Source of the DNA: an uncultured bacterium
GTDB taxonomy: Bacteria; Bacillota; Clostridia; Oscillospirales; Oscillospiraceae
Reading direction: 5' to 3'
Length of the DNA stretch: 64,000 nucleotides
Assembly: GCA_947383145.1 (NCBI GenBank)
Contig: CANDCH010000001.1
Location: 310,001 to 374,000 of the forward strand
Position 1 is the stretch's first letter. Each line of letters starts with the position of its first letter. The notes under the pieces were generated by a model. That model had not been told where the DNA came from. It was given only the letters and a program-made list of their open reading frames with translations, and ran no database searches. Shown here piece after piece: positions 1 to 6,910 of this stretch. The position numbers were made by a program, and so were the translations under genes.

Positions 1-123
1 GTTGCAGGGAGCCCCGCCGGGGTTGGCCTCAAACAGGGCGTTGCCCTGGCCGCTGAGGCCGTTTTCCGTAAAGTCGATGAGCAGTTCGCCCAACGCGGTC
101 ACGTCAAATTTTTTGTCAGCCAT
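1..123 (-). CDS. PfkB-family sugar kinase, N-terminal fragment
   Basis: Only the first 41 codons are in the window; the gene runs off the left edge. The visible N-terminus has the ALGELLIDF start and the NPGGAPCN segment typical of fructokinase-like PfkB carbohydrate kinases, which use ATP to phosphorylate a sugar. A strong AAGGAGG ribosome binding site precedes the ATG. The gene starts 12 bases after the ileS stop codon, so it is probably co-transcribed with ileS. The substrate cannot be told from this fragment; fructose is a guess from the family. Confidence 0.8.
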   Translation of the reverse strand, partial: MADKKFDVTALGELLIDFTENGLSGQGNALFEANPGGAPCN

Positions 124-135
124 AATGGTCCCTCC

Positions 136-2943
136 TTATTCGCCCAGTACGGCGGCGCAGCGGCCGCACAGCTCCGCGTGGCGGCCCGGCGCGCCGATGC
201 CCTCGTCGTGGTTCCAGCACCGGGGGCACTTGGGGGCCTCGGACAGCTTCACGGACACGGTGGCGTCCACATTCGGATCGGCGGGCTCGCCGTCCCGCTT
301 GACCACCGTCACCTTGGACACGATGAACAGGGACGCCAGATCCGCCTCGTCAAAACCGGGCAGGACCTTCCCGGCCTCCCAGGCCGCGTAGGCTTTCTCC
401 GGCAGATGGAGCGTGACCTCCGCGTCCTGGTTCTTTTTAATGCCCTGTTCGCGGGCGTTCTCCAGGGCCTTGAGCACCACGTCCCGCACGCCCTGAAGCT
501 CCTCCCAGCGGGCGGTCTCCGCCTCGTCCAGCGCCAGCGCCGGGTCGTAGTCCGGGATATCGTTGAACAGCACGCACTCGGGGTCGTCCCCAGTTCTGTG
601 GGCCATCTCAGTCCAGATCTCCTGGCTGGTAAAGGCCAGGATGGGAGCCAGCATCCTGGTCATGCCGTCCAGGATGAGGTACAGGGCGGACTGGGCGGAG
701 GCCCGGCCCGCGTCGTCCCCGCAGTACAGCCGGTCCTTGATGATGTCCAGGTAGAAGTTGGACATGTCCACCACGCAGAAGCTGTAAATGGCCCGGTAGA
801 CGGTGTGGAACTCGTAGGCGTCGTACCCCGCCCGGACGTTCTTCACCAGGTTGTTGAAGGCCGCTACGGCCCACTTGTCCAAATCCAGCATGTCTTTGAC
901 CGCCACGGCCTGGTCCGGGTCGAAGCCGTCCAAATTGCCCAGCATGTACCGGGCGGTGTTGCGGATCTTGAGGTACGCCTGGGAGAGCTGCTTCATGATC
1001 TCCTTGGAGATGCGCATATCCTGGGTGTAGTCGGCGGAGGACACCCACAATCTCAGCATATCCGCGCCGTAGTCCTTGATGACCTCGTCGGGGGAGACCG
1101 CGTTGCCCAGGGACTTGTGCATGGCCTTGCCCTCGCCGTCCACCGTCCAGCCGTGGGTGATGATCTGCTTGTAGGGCGCGATGCCGTTGCAGGCGATGGA
1201 GGTGAGCATGGAGGACTGGAACCAGCCCCGGTACTGGTCGCCCCCCTCCAGGTACACGTCGGCGGGGTACTGGAGGTTATCCCTCTGGTCCGCCACGGCG
1301 GCCCAGGTGGAGCCGGAGTCGAACCACACGTCCATGATGTCGTTCTCCTTGGAGAACTCCGCCCCGCCGCACTTGGGGCATTTGAATCCGGCGGGGACCA
1401 GCTCCCCGGCGGGCTTGTCAAACCACACGTTGGAGCCGTGCTCCCGGAACAGCTCCGCCACGTGGGCGATGGTCTCGGGGGTGACGACGGCCTCGCCGCA
1501 GCCGTCGCAGTAGAACACCGGGATGGGCACGCCCCACACCCGCTGGCGGGAGATGCACCAGTCGCTGCGCTCGGTAATCATGGACACCATGCGCTCCTTG
1601 CCCCAGGCGGGGTGCCAGGAGATGGAGTCGCAGGACTTGACGGCCTGATCCTTGATGGCGTCCACGGAGCAGAACCACTGCTCCGTGGCCCGGTAGATGA
1701 TGGGCTGCTTGCACCGCCAGCAGTGGGGATAGGAGTGGGTGATTTGGGCCTTGGCCAGCAGGAAGCCCTCGTTTTCCAGGTCGGCCACCACCATGTCGTT
1801 CCCCTTGGCGTAGAACTGGCCGCCGTACCGGGCGTCGGTCATGACCCCCTTGGCGTTGACGGGGACAGGCACGCCGATGTGGGTCAGCCCCGCGCCGTCA
1901 TACCGCTGGCACACGTCGAAGTCCTCCGCGCCGAAGCCGGGGGCGGTGTGGACGCAGCCGGTGCCCGCGTCCAGGGTCACGTGGTCTCCGTTGAGAATCA
2001 CGGAATCCTGATCCAGCAGGGGGTGCTTGGCGACCATCAGCTCGAAGTCGGACCCCTTGAGGGTGGCGAGAACCTTGCACGCGGCAAAGTCCAGACCGGC
2101 CTGCTTGCACACCCCCTCCGCCAGCTCCTTCGCCATGATATAGACCTCGCCGTTGGGGGCCTGGAGGAGCACATAGTCGAACGCGGCGTTGAGGGAGATG
2201 GCGGCGTTGCCGGGGATGGTCCAGGGGGTGGTGGTCCAGATGACAAAGAAGAGCTTGCTGAGATCGCAGTACCGCCCCAGCTTCCCCTTGTCGTCCTTCA
2301 CCGGGAACTTCACGAAAATGGTGGTGCAGGGGTCCTCCTGGTAATCGATCTCCGCCTCCGCCAGGGCGGTCTGGTCGTGGGGGCACCAGTAGACGGACTT
2401 CATGCCCTTGTAGATCAGGCCCTTTTCCGCCATCTTGCCGAATACCTCGATCTGCTTGGCCTCAAACTCGGGCAGCAGGGTGATATAGGGGTTCTCCCAT
2501 TCGCCCAGCACGCCCAGCCGCTGGAACTGCTCCGTCATGCGGCCCACGTACTGGGTGGCGAACTCCCGGCACTTGTCCCGGAACTCGGGGACGGACAGCT
2601 CCTCCCGCTTCACGCCCTTGTCCTTGAGGACGGCGGTCTCGATGGGCAGGCCGTGGGTGTCCCAGCCGGGGACGTAGGGGGCGCAGCAGCCCGTCATGTT
2701 TTTGTACTTGACGATGATATCCTTGAGGATTTTGTTCATGGCGGTGCCGATGTGGATGTTGCCGTTGGCGTAGGGGGGGCCGTCGTGGAGGACGAACTTG
2801 GGCTTGCCCGCGTTCTTGTCCATCAGCTTGCGGTAGGTGATCTTCGCCCATTCCGGGTTGAGCAGCTCGGGCTCCCGCTTGGGCAGGCCCGCCCGCATGG
2901 GGAAATCTGTCTTGGGCAGGTGTACGGTCTGGTTGTAGTCCAT
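136..2943 (-). CDS. ileS: Isoleucyl-tRNA synthetase
   Basis: Cytoplasmic class I synthetase that charges tRNA-Ile with isoleucine. The 935-residue length fits bacterial type I IleRS. The HIGH signature appears as HIGT at residues 64-67, and the KMSKS loop appears as AMHKS near residue 608, a variant I have seen in clostridial IleRS. A C-terminal zinc site is formed by CPRCW and CGRC in the last 30 residues. The ATG follows a clear AGGAGG. It lies 12 bases downstream of a small zinc-ribbon gene and behind an isoleucine T-box, so expression should rise when uncharged tRNA-Ile accumulates. Confidence 0.98.
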   Translation of the reverse strand: MDYNQTVHLPKTDFPMRAGLPKREPELLNPEWAKITYRKLMDKNAGKPKFVLHDGPPYANGNIHIGTAMNKILKDIIVKYKNMTGCCAPYVPGWDTHGLPIETAVLKDKGVKREELSVPEFRDKCREFATQYVGRMTEQFQRLGVLGEWENPYITLLPEFEAKQIEVFGKMAEKGLIYKGMKSVYWCPHDQTALAEAEIDYQEDPCTTIFVKFPVKDDKGKLGRYCDLSKLFFVIWTTTPWTIPGNAAISLNAAFDYVLLQAPNGEVYIMAKELAEGVCKQAGLDFAACKVLATLKGSDFELMVAKHPLLDQDSVILNGDHVTLDAGTGCVHTAPGFGAEDFDVCQRYDGAGLTHIGVPVPVNAKGVMTDARYGGQFYAKGNDMVVADLENEGFLLAKAQITHSYPHCWRCKQPIIYRATEQWFCSVDAIKDQAVKSCDSISWHPAWGKERMVSMITERSDWCISRQRVWGVPIPVFYCDGCGEAVVTPETIAHVAELFREHGSNVWFDKPAGELVPAGFKCPKCGGAEFSKENDIMDVWFDSGSTWAAVADQRDNLQYPADVYLEGGDQYRGWFQSSMLTSIACNGIAPYKQIITHGWTVDGEGKAMHKSLGNAVSPDEVIKDYGADMLRLWVSSADYTQDMRISKEIMKQLSQAYLKIRNTARYMLGNLDGFDPDQAVAVKDMLDLDKWAVAAFNNLVKNVRAGYDAYEFHTVYRAIYSFCVVDMSNFYLDIIKDRLYCGDDAGRASAQSALYLILDGMTRMLAPILAFTSQEIWTEMAHRTGDDPECVLFNDIPDYDPALALDEAETARWEELQGVRDVVLKALENAREQGIKKNQDAEVTLHLPEKAYAAWEAGKVLPGFDEADLASLFIVSKVTVVKRDGEPADPNVDATVSVKLSEAPKCPRCWNHDEGIGAPGRHAELCGRCAAVLGE

Positions 2944-2955
2944 GGGTGATTCCTC

Positions 2956-3198
2956 CTATTTTACCTCTTGTGGTTTGACAGCTTGTGAGGGCCGTTCCGG
3001 CCGCTGGGCGCAGAATTCGCAATAGGGGCTGGAGCAGGGTTTCTCCGTCCAGATATCGCAGACCGGACAGTACATGGCGTCATACTGCCTGGAAAACGAC
3101 GCCTGTCCCCCACATTTTGGACAGCTCCCCGGGTGGCGTTCAGGGGAGAGCTTCACTGTGTGAAATCGGCGCTGTACTGCCTCTTCTTCCGGTCTCAT
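2956..3198 (-). CDS. Small zinc-ribbon protein co-transcribed with ileS
   Basis: An 80-residue protein with four cysteine pairs or near-pairs (CPKC, CPVC, CSSPYC, CEFC), which suggests a double zinc ribbon. I do not recognise a named family. The ATG at 3196-3198 is chosen because AAAGGAGCGGGG lies just upstream and because earlier in-frame starts would fall inside the T-box terminator. It is the first gene after the isoleucine T-box and 12 bases before ileS, so its expression must follow isoleucine charging. A role in nucleic-acid or tRNA handling is only a guess from the fold. Confidence 0.7.
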   Translation of the reverse strand: MRPEEEAVQRRFHTVKLSPERHPGSCPKCGGQASFSRQYDAMYCPVCDIWTEKPCSSPYCEFCAQRPERPSQAVKPQEVK

Positions 3199-3211
3199 GA
3201 TATCCCCGCTC

Positions 3212-3248
3212 CTTTCCAAATAAAAACGCCCCTGCCCCCAAACGGAGA
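3212..3248 (-). terminator. T-box intrinsic terminator
   Basis: Reading the minus strand, CGCCTTTGTCTCC pairs along 13 positions (several G:U) with GGGGGCAGGGGCG, followed directly by TTTTTATTT. This is the off-state hairpin of the isoleucine T-box. Confidence 0.85.
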
Positions 3249-3490
3249 CAAAGGCGCAAACCTCTGCGGTACCACTCCAATTCCGTAACAAATTACGGCA
3301 CTCGTATGCGCTGTAACGGGCACACCCGGCGGGGCTTACTGGCCTGACTGTCTGAAACAGTCGCGTTCAGTCCGCGGCTCCCAGGGGATATTCGCCGGGT
3401 CCGCCCCGCCGCCCTCCCACCGTGCGGGCGGCTCTCTGAGGGGGTTCCTCCGGTTACTCGTCCTGTTCAAAGCCTCTGAAAATTTACTTA
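3220..3490 (-). ncRNA. Isoleucine T-box leader
   Basis: On the minus strand the leader contains the T-box core GGAGTGGTACCGCAG (about 3264-3278), matching the consensus AGGGTGGNACCGCG that pairs with the free CCA end of uncharged tRNA. Stem I features are visible: GACGAGTAA (AG bulge side), an AGAGAG distal loop, and GAATATCCCC with the Ile codon ATC at 3387-3389 as the likely specifier. It ends in a long G:U-tolerant terminator hairpin. The target genes, zinc ribbon and ileS, fit the ATC specifier. Confidence 0.9.
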
Positions 3491-3496
3491 CCCTAT

Positions 3497-3523
3497 ATTA
3501 TAGGCGGGCCGGGGATTTGTCAA
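3497..3523 (-). promoter_or_regulatory. Promoter of the T-box/ileS operon
   Basis: Minus-strand TTGACA (3518-3523) and TATAAT (3497-3502) separated by 15 bases. The spacing is a little short but both hexamers are perfect. Confidence 0.75.
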
Positions 3524-3729
3524 CCGTTTTCACAGATAAAACTTCACAAAAAACGCGGCCCTCCCGTCCCGCGCCGCCGACGACCGCCCCGGAGCGGACG
3601 GCCCGCCCCGGAGGCGCAGTATATGGACCCTTCCCGCCTCTCGGTGACCAGACACAAGCGGCAGCGCAAATAGGAGCATCAGCGTCGAAAGCCCCACGCG
3701 CCGGAAGGTCAAAGCAAGCCTATCCTGTC

Positions 3730-3886
3730 GGGCTCTCCCGTAAACAGGGGGATTCTTAGGGGGAAAGCCGCCTGTGAGCGAGGGAGCGCCCTTTGCTCCC
3801 GAAGCCGAACCGGCGGATTGCCCCCTAAGCATTCTCTTTGGGTACTTTCTCTCATGGGAGAGAAAGTACCCCGCCGGAGGCCATCC
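3730..3886 (-). repeat. Structured intergenic element, copy A
   Basis: Full-length copy of a composite element, in inverted orientation to copy B at 4870-5016. On the minus strand it reads: flank CCTCCGGCGG, palindrome GGGTACTTTCTCTC / GAGAGAAAGTACCC (3840-3871), the tail CCAAAGAGAATG, a long second hairpin closed by CTTAGGGGG and CCCCCTAAG (3755-3763 with 3821-3829) containing an inner GGGAGC/GCTCCC hairpin, then CCCCCTGTTTACGGG. No credible gene overlaps it. Function unknown. Confidence 0.8.
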
Positions 3887-3899
3887 CCGCCGGGGATGG

Positions 3900-4844
3900 T
3901 CAAGCCCGCACAGCCTGAAACGCGTGCCACCCGCCCCGCTCCAAATGCCTTGTGACCGCAAGGCCGTTGACCTCGAGGGCGGCCTTGACCTCCTCCTGCC
4001 TCCCGTCGATGACGCCGGAGGCGAGAAACACCCCGTCCGGGGTCATGAACTCCCCAGCCCTCGCCGACAGGGGAATGATGACGTCCGCCACGATGTTGGC
4101 CAGCACCACCCGGTTTTGCCCCGGCTTCAGCCGCGCCGCCAGCTTTTTGTCGCCGAGCACATCCCCGGCGTATACGCTGAGCCGGTCCGGGCCGACGCCG
4201 TTGAGGGCGGCGTTCTCAAAGGCCACGTCCGCCGCCTTGGGGTCGATGTCCACCCCGGCGGCCCGGCCGGCGCCCAGGGCCAGGGCGGCGATGGCCAGAA
4301 TGCCGGACCCGCAGCCCAGGTCCAGCACCCGGTCGCCGGGGCGCAGCGCCTCCTCCAGCAGCTCCAGGCACAGCTGGGTGGTGGGGTGGGCCCCGGTGCC
4401 GAAGGTGAGGCCGGGATTCAGATACAGCGGCGTGCGCCCCTCCGGCACGGGCTCCCCCCGCATCCAGTCGGGAACGATGTACACCCGCCGCCCCACCGGG
4501 ATGGGCTGGTAGTACTTCTGCCAGGAGGTGGCCCAGTCCTCCTCCCGCAGGGAGACGGTCTGGGGCTCGTACTCCTCCAGCCCCGCCAGATACCGCCGGA
4601 GCTGGTTTTGCCCGTCCGCGTCGTCCGGGACGTAGAACTTCACCCGGCTGGCCCCCTTCATGCGGGCGGCCAGGTCCTCGTCCACATAGTCCCAGTACTG
4701 CCGGTTCTGCTCCAAAAAGCGGAGGAAATCCCCCTCTTCCTCCACCACCAGCCCGGACATGCCGTTGGCGGTGAGGACGCCGCACACCCGGTCCAGCTGT
4801 TCCGCCGGGACGGGCAGGGTCACTTCTAACCACGTATCGCTCAT
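3900..4844 (-). CDS. prmA: Ribosomal protein L11 methyltransferase
   Basis: SAM-dependent enzyme that trimethylates ribosomal protein L11. The C-terminal half carries the Rossmann motif VLDLGCGSGILAIAA and the post-motif VLANIVADVI typical of PrmA, and it ends in ERGGWHAFQ as the family does. The start is the ATG at 4842-4844, preceded by AAAGGAGCG; a longer frame upstream would translate the neighbouring palindrome and is not credible. At 314 residues it matches the family. The gene stands alone between two inverted copies of a structured repeat, so it may move or be insulated as a unit; that is inference. Confidence 0.95.
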   Translation of the reverse strand: MSDTWLEVTLPVPAEQLDRVCGVLTANGMSGLVVEEEGDFLRFLEQNRQYWDYVDEDLAARMKGASRVKFYVPDDADGQNQLRRYLAGLEEYEPQTVSLREEDWATSWQKYYQPIPVGRRVYIVPDWMRGEPVPEGRTPLYLNPGLTFGTGAHPTTQLCLELLEEALRPGDRVLDLGCGSGILAIAALALGAGRAAGVDIDPKAADVAFENAALNGVGPDRLSVYAGDVLGDKKLAARLKPGQNRVVLANIVADVIIPLSARAGEFMTPDGVFLASGVIDGRQEEVKAALEVNGLAVTRHLERGGWHAFQAVRA

Positions 4845-4869
4845 GGGACGCTCCTTTCTGGAGGCCCGG

Positions 4870-5016
4870 CCTCCGGCGGGGTACTTTCTCTCCCATGAGA
4901 GAAAGTACCCAAAGAGAATGCTCAGGGGGATGCCCTCCGGGCGGACATGGCCCCAACGACGGGCCATGTCCTTTAGTCGGGCCTCCCCCTGAGAACCCCC
5001 TTTACGGGGGACGCCC
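4870..5016 (+). repeat. Structured intergenic element, copy B
   Basis: Same architecture as copy A but on the plus strand: flank CCTCCGGCGG, palindrome GGGTACTTTCTCTC / GAGAGAAAGTACCC (4879-4910), CCAAAGAGAATG, a second hairpin closed by CTCAGGGGG (4921-4929) and CCCCCTGAG (4985-4993) with an inner 11-bp stem GGACATGGCCC/GGGCCATGTCC, then CCCCC-TTTAC-GGGGG. Relative to copy A the closing stem has changed T:A to C:G, a compensatory substitution. Confidence 0.8.
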
Positions 5017-5111
5017 TATACGGCGGGCAGGTCCATACCCTTCCGGCGCGTGGGGAGTACGACTGGCGCCACCCCATTGGCGCTGCCGCCTGTGTCCGGG
5101 CACTGTCAGGC

Positions 5112-5160
5112 GGGCAGGACCCACCGCCCGCGCCTGGGGGGCGGGCGGTGGGTCCTGCCC
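5112..5160. repeat. Perfect 20-bp hairpin beside parS
   Basis: GGGCAGGACCCACCGCCCGC (5112-5131) and its exact reverse complement (5141-5160) enclose a 9-base loop. No T-run follows on either strand, so it is not a normal intrinsic terminator. It lies between structured element B and the parS site, downstream of the minus-strand gene at 5215. Confidence 0.8.
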
Positions 5161-5186
5161 GGGGCAATCCCCGGCCCGGCGGGCGG

Positions 5187-5202
5187 TGTTTCACGTGAAA
5201 CA
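5187..5202. promoter_or_regulatory. parS: parS centromere-like site
   Basis: The 16-base palindrome TGTTTCACGTGAAACA is identical to the bacterial parS consensus bound by ParB/Spo0J. It is intergenic, 12 bases beyond the stop of the gene at 5215. Known parS sites cluster near the replication origin, which places this window there by inference. Confidence 0.92.
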
Positions 5203-5214
5203 TCCGTTTGTATC

Positions 5215-5529
5215 CTATTTCACCTTGATCTGCTTCACGCCGTCCAGGCGGATCAGCTTCTCGCACTGGTTCTTTTTGCCCTCGTTGGCCAGCACCAGGG
5301 CCCAGTCCTCGTCGGCGTCCAGGATTTTGCACTGTTTTCCCATGATGTCCCCGTCGCCGGTCTCCAGGGTGAGCTCCACAATTTGGCCCACCTGCTTGCG
5401 CACCTGGTCCCCCAGCCCCGCCGTCCCGCCGGGGCGGATGCCGTTTTCCCTTAAAATCCGCTCCAGCCGGCGTATCTTTCCGTACAGTCCAAGGACAAAA
5501 ACAAAGGCAAATAATCCAAAGTATTCCAT
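5215..5529 (-). CDS. Small membrane-anchored protein, unknown function
   Basis: 104 residues. The first about 17 residues form a hydrophobic segment (FGLFAFVFVLGLYG), followed by a basic stretch and a soluble domain of about 80 residues rich in charged residues and beta-like segments. I do not recognise the family. The soluble part ends in the pattern CEKLIRLDGVKQIKV; similar wording (regulation of a stored constant, ALVLANEG, LIRLDGVKQI) recurs in the C-terminal part of the XRE regulator just upstream, so the two may be related. It starts 13 bases after that regulator and is surely co-transcribed with it. Confidence 0.7.
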   Translation of the reverse strand: MEYFGLFAFVFVLGLYGKIRRLERILRENGIRPGGTAGLGDQVRKQVGQIVELTLETGDGDIMGKQCKILDADEDWALVLANEGKKNQCEKLIRLDGVKQIKVK

Positions 5530-5542
5530 CGTCCGGCCCCCC

Positions 5543-6034
5543 TCAGTTCAGCTCCAGGGGAGAGCGGCGGGGCGTCTCTCCGTCCTGGAGGAAGGTGATG
5601 GTGCTGATGGCGGACAGTGGGATGAGCCGTACCTCGTTCTTCTGCGGCTTCTTTTGGTTCACCACGACTTCCACATTGGCCCAGGCCCCGTCGAAGTCCT
5701 GGATCACGCACCACTCGTGGACCACGGGCATTCCGTCGCCCTCGTAGAAGGTCAGCTTCACCCTTTTCCCTTGGGCCTGCTTCAGCAGCCGGGTCACCGG
5801 GTCCCTCACCGGGATACCCTTCTCGTCCACCCCGTCCTGGAGCAGGTAGTCGCAGCTCACCTCCAGAAGCTGGGCCATGCGCACAAGCTTGTCCGTCTCC
5901 GGGTAGGCCGCGCCGGACTCCCATCGGCTCACCGCCTGCCGGGTCACGCCCAGCTTTTCCGCCAGCTGCTCCTGGGTCAGGTTGCGGGCCCTGCGGGCCT
6001 CCGCCAGCTTGTTTCCTAAACTCATTAAACTCAT
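5543..6034 (-). CDS. XRE-family transcriptional regulator
   Basis: 163 residues. The N-terminal helix-turn-helix (about residues 7-60: LAEARRARNLTQEQLAEKL, then TRQAVSRWESG) is a textbook XRE/Cro domain. The rest is a small beta-rich domain of unknown ligand. The ATG at 6032-6034 follows GAGGTGAT; the longer open frame upstream lacks a ribosome binding site and crosses a probable operator. It forms a two-gene unit with the membrane protein at 5215-5529 and probably represses itself through the palindrome at 6049-6075. Confidence 0.85.
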   Translation of the reverse strand: MSLMSLGNKLAEARRARNLTQEQLAEKLGVTRQAVSRWESGAAYPETDKLVRMAQLLEVSCDYLLQDGVDEKGIPVRDPVTRLLKQAQGKRVKLTFYEGDGMPVVHEWCVIQDFDGAWANVEVVVNQKKPQKNEVRLIPLSAISTITFLQDGETPRRSPLELN

Positions 6035-6048
6035 GGTATCACCTCGTT

Positions 6049-6075
6049 GATTTGATGTGTTCAGCATATCAAATC
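6049..6075. promoter_or_regulatory. Probable autoregulatory operator
   Basis: Perfect inverted repeat GATTTGAT - 11 bases - ATCAAATC located 15 bases upstream of the XRE start codon. Position and symmetry suit binding of an XRE dimer; the link to this regulator is inference. Confidence 0.6.
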
Positions 6076-6129
6076 CGGGCCGTTTCACCAGCGTTTTCCT
6101 GTTTCCAAATGCAACGCCGCGGTTGCGTT

Positions 6130-6897
6130 TCAGCGATCCGCCCGGTACGGGCCGGGGGGATCGTCCGCCTCCTGATCCGCCAGCTCCTTCAAGGTGACCG
6201 CGTAGGCCTCCCGCTCGTAGGGCAGGACGGGGAGCTGTTCCGGCAGCTCCCACCCCTTGGCCTCAAACAGGCGGCGGATGAGAAAGTCGGTGAAATCCGG
6301 GTTTTTCACCAGGATGGGACCCGTCAGGTGGGTGGCGAATATGTTGCCGGATACATAGCCCTCCTCCGGGCCCCCGTCTCCGGCGTTGCCGGGGCCCCGC
6401 TCCACCAGCTCAAACAGGGGGGTGGTCACCCCGTAGGTGTCGGAGCACTTGTTCATAAAGCCCACCACAAAGCTCCCCCACAGAGAGGTGCGGGCCACCA
6501 CGTCCTCCGGGGCCCGATAGCCCGTCTCCTCGGTGGTGAAGTCCGCGAACCCCAGGCAGGGCCACACCTTGCCGGTGTCCTCCTGGGTGATGGACGCGCC
6601 GATGAGCTCCATGGCGCTGCCGGTGAACAGGAGGACGGCCCCCCGGTCTATCGCGGCCTTCAGCGCCTCTTTATGGGGCAGCAGGGCGGCCAGCGCCGCC
6701 TTCTGGGTGCGCTCCGTGCCCGCGCCCATATAGATGAAGTCCGCCCGCTCGAAGGCCGGCGTATCCTCGAACAGGGCGGTCTCCACCGCGGCGGACACCC
6801 CCATGGCCTCCAGGTGGCGGCGGAGCACCGCCACGTTGGCGTACTCGCCGTACAGGGACATGCAGTCGGGATACAGGTGTAAAATCATCAATTCCAT
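6130..6897 (-). CDS. gatD: GatD-like glutamine amidotransferase subunit, catalytic Cys absent
   Basis: 255 residues, 13 bases downstream of murT, the usual order for the lipid II isoglutaminyl synthase pair in which GatD releases ammonia from glutamine and MurT uses it to amidate lipid II. The GatD fold is recognisable (LHLYPDCMSLYGEYANV start, GTERTQKAALA, GPILVKNPDF end). The nucleophile region reads LLFTGSAMELIG, where canonical GatD has AICGGFQLLG, so Thr92 replaces the catalytic cysteine. The expected histidine motif FHGPIL reads THLTGPIL, with His190 shifted. The subunit may be inactive as a glutaminase or use another chemistry. Start ATG at 6897. Confidence 0.8.
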   Translation of the reverse strand: MELMILHLYPDCMSLYGEYANVAVLRRHLEAMGVSAAVETALFEDTPAFERADFIYMGAGTERTQKAALAALLPHKEALKAAIDRGAVLLFTGSAMELIGASITQEDTGKVWPCLGFADFTTEETGYRAPEDVVARTSLWGSFVVGFMNKCSDTYGVTTPLFELVERGPGNAGDGGPEEGYVSGNIFATHLTGPILVKNPDFTDFLIRRLFEAKGWELPEQLPVLPYEREAYAVTLKELADQEADDPPGPYRADR

Positions 6898-6910
6898 GCC
6901 GTTTCCCTCC

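Noticed and set aside
178-2949. Long open frame opposite ileS (over 900 codons)
   Set aside because: It is the antisense shadow of ileS caused by high GC; its translation is low-complexity Gly/Val/His-rich and matches no family.
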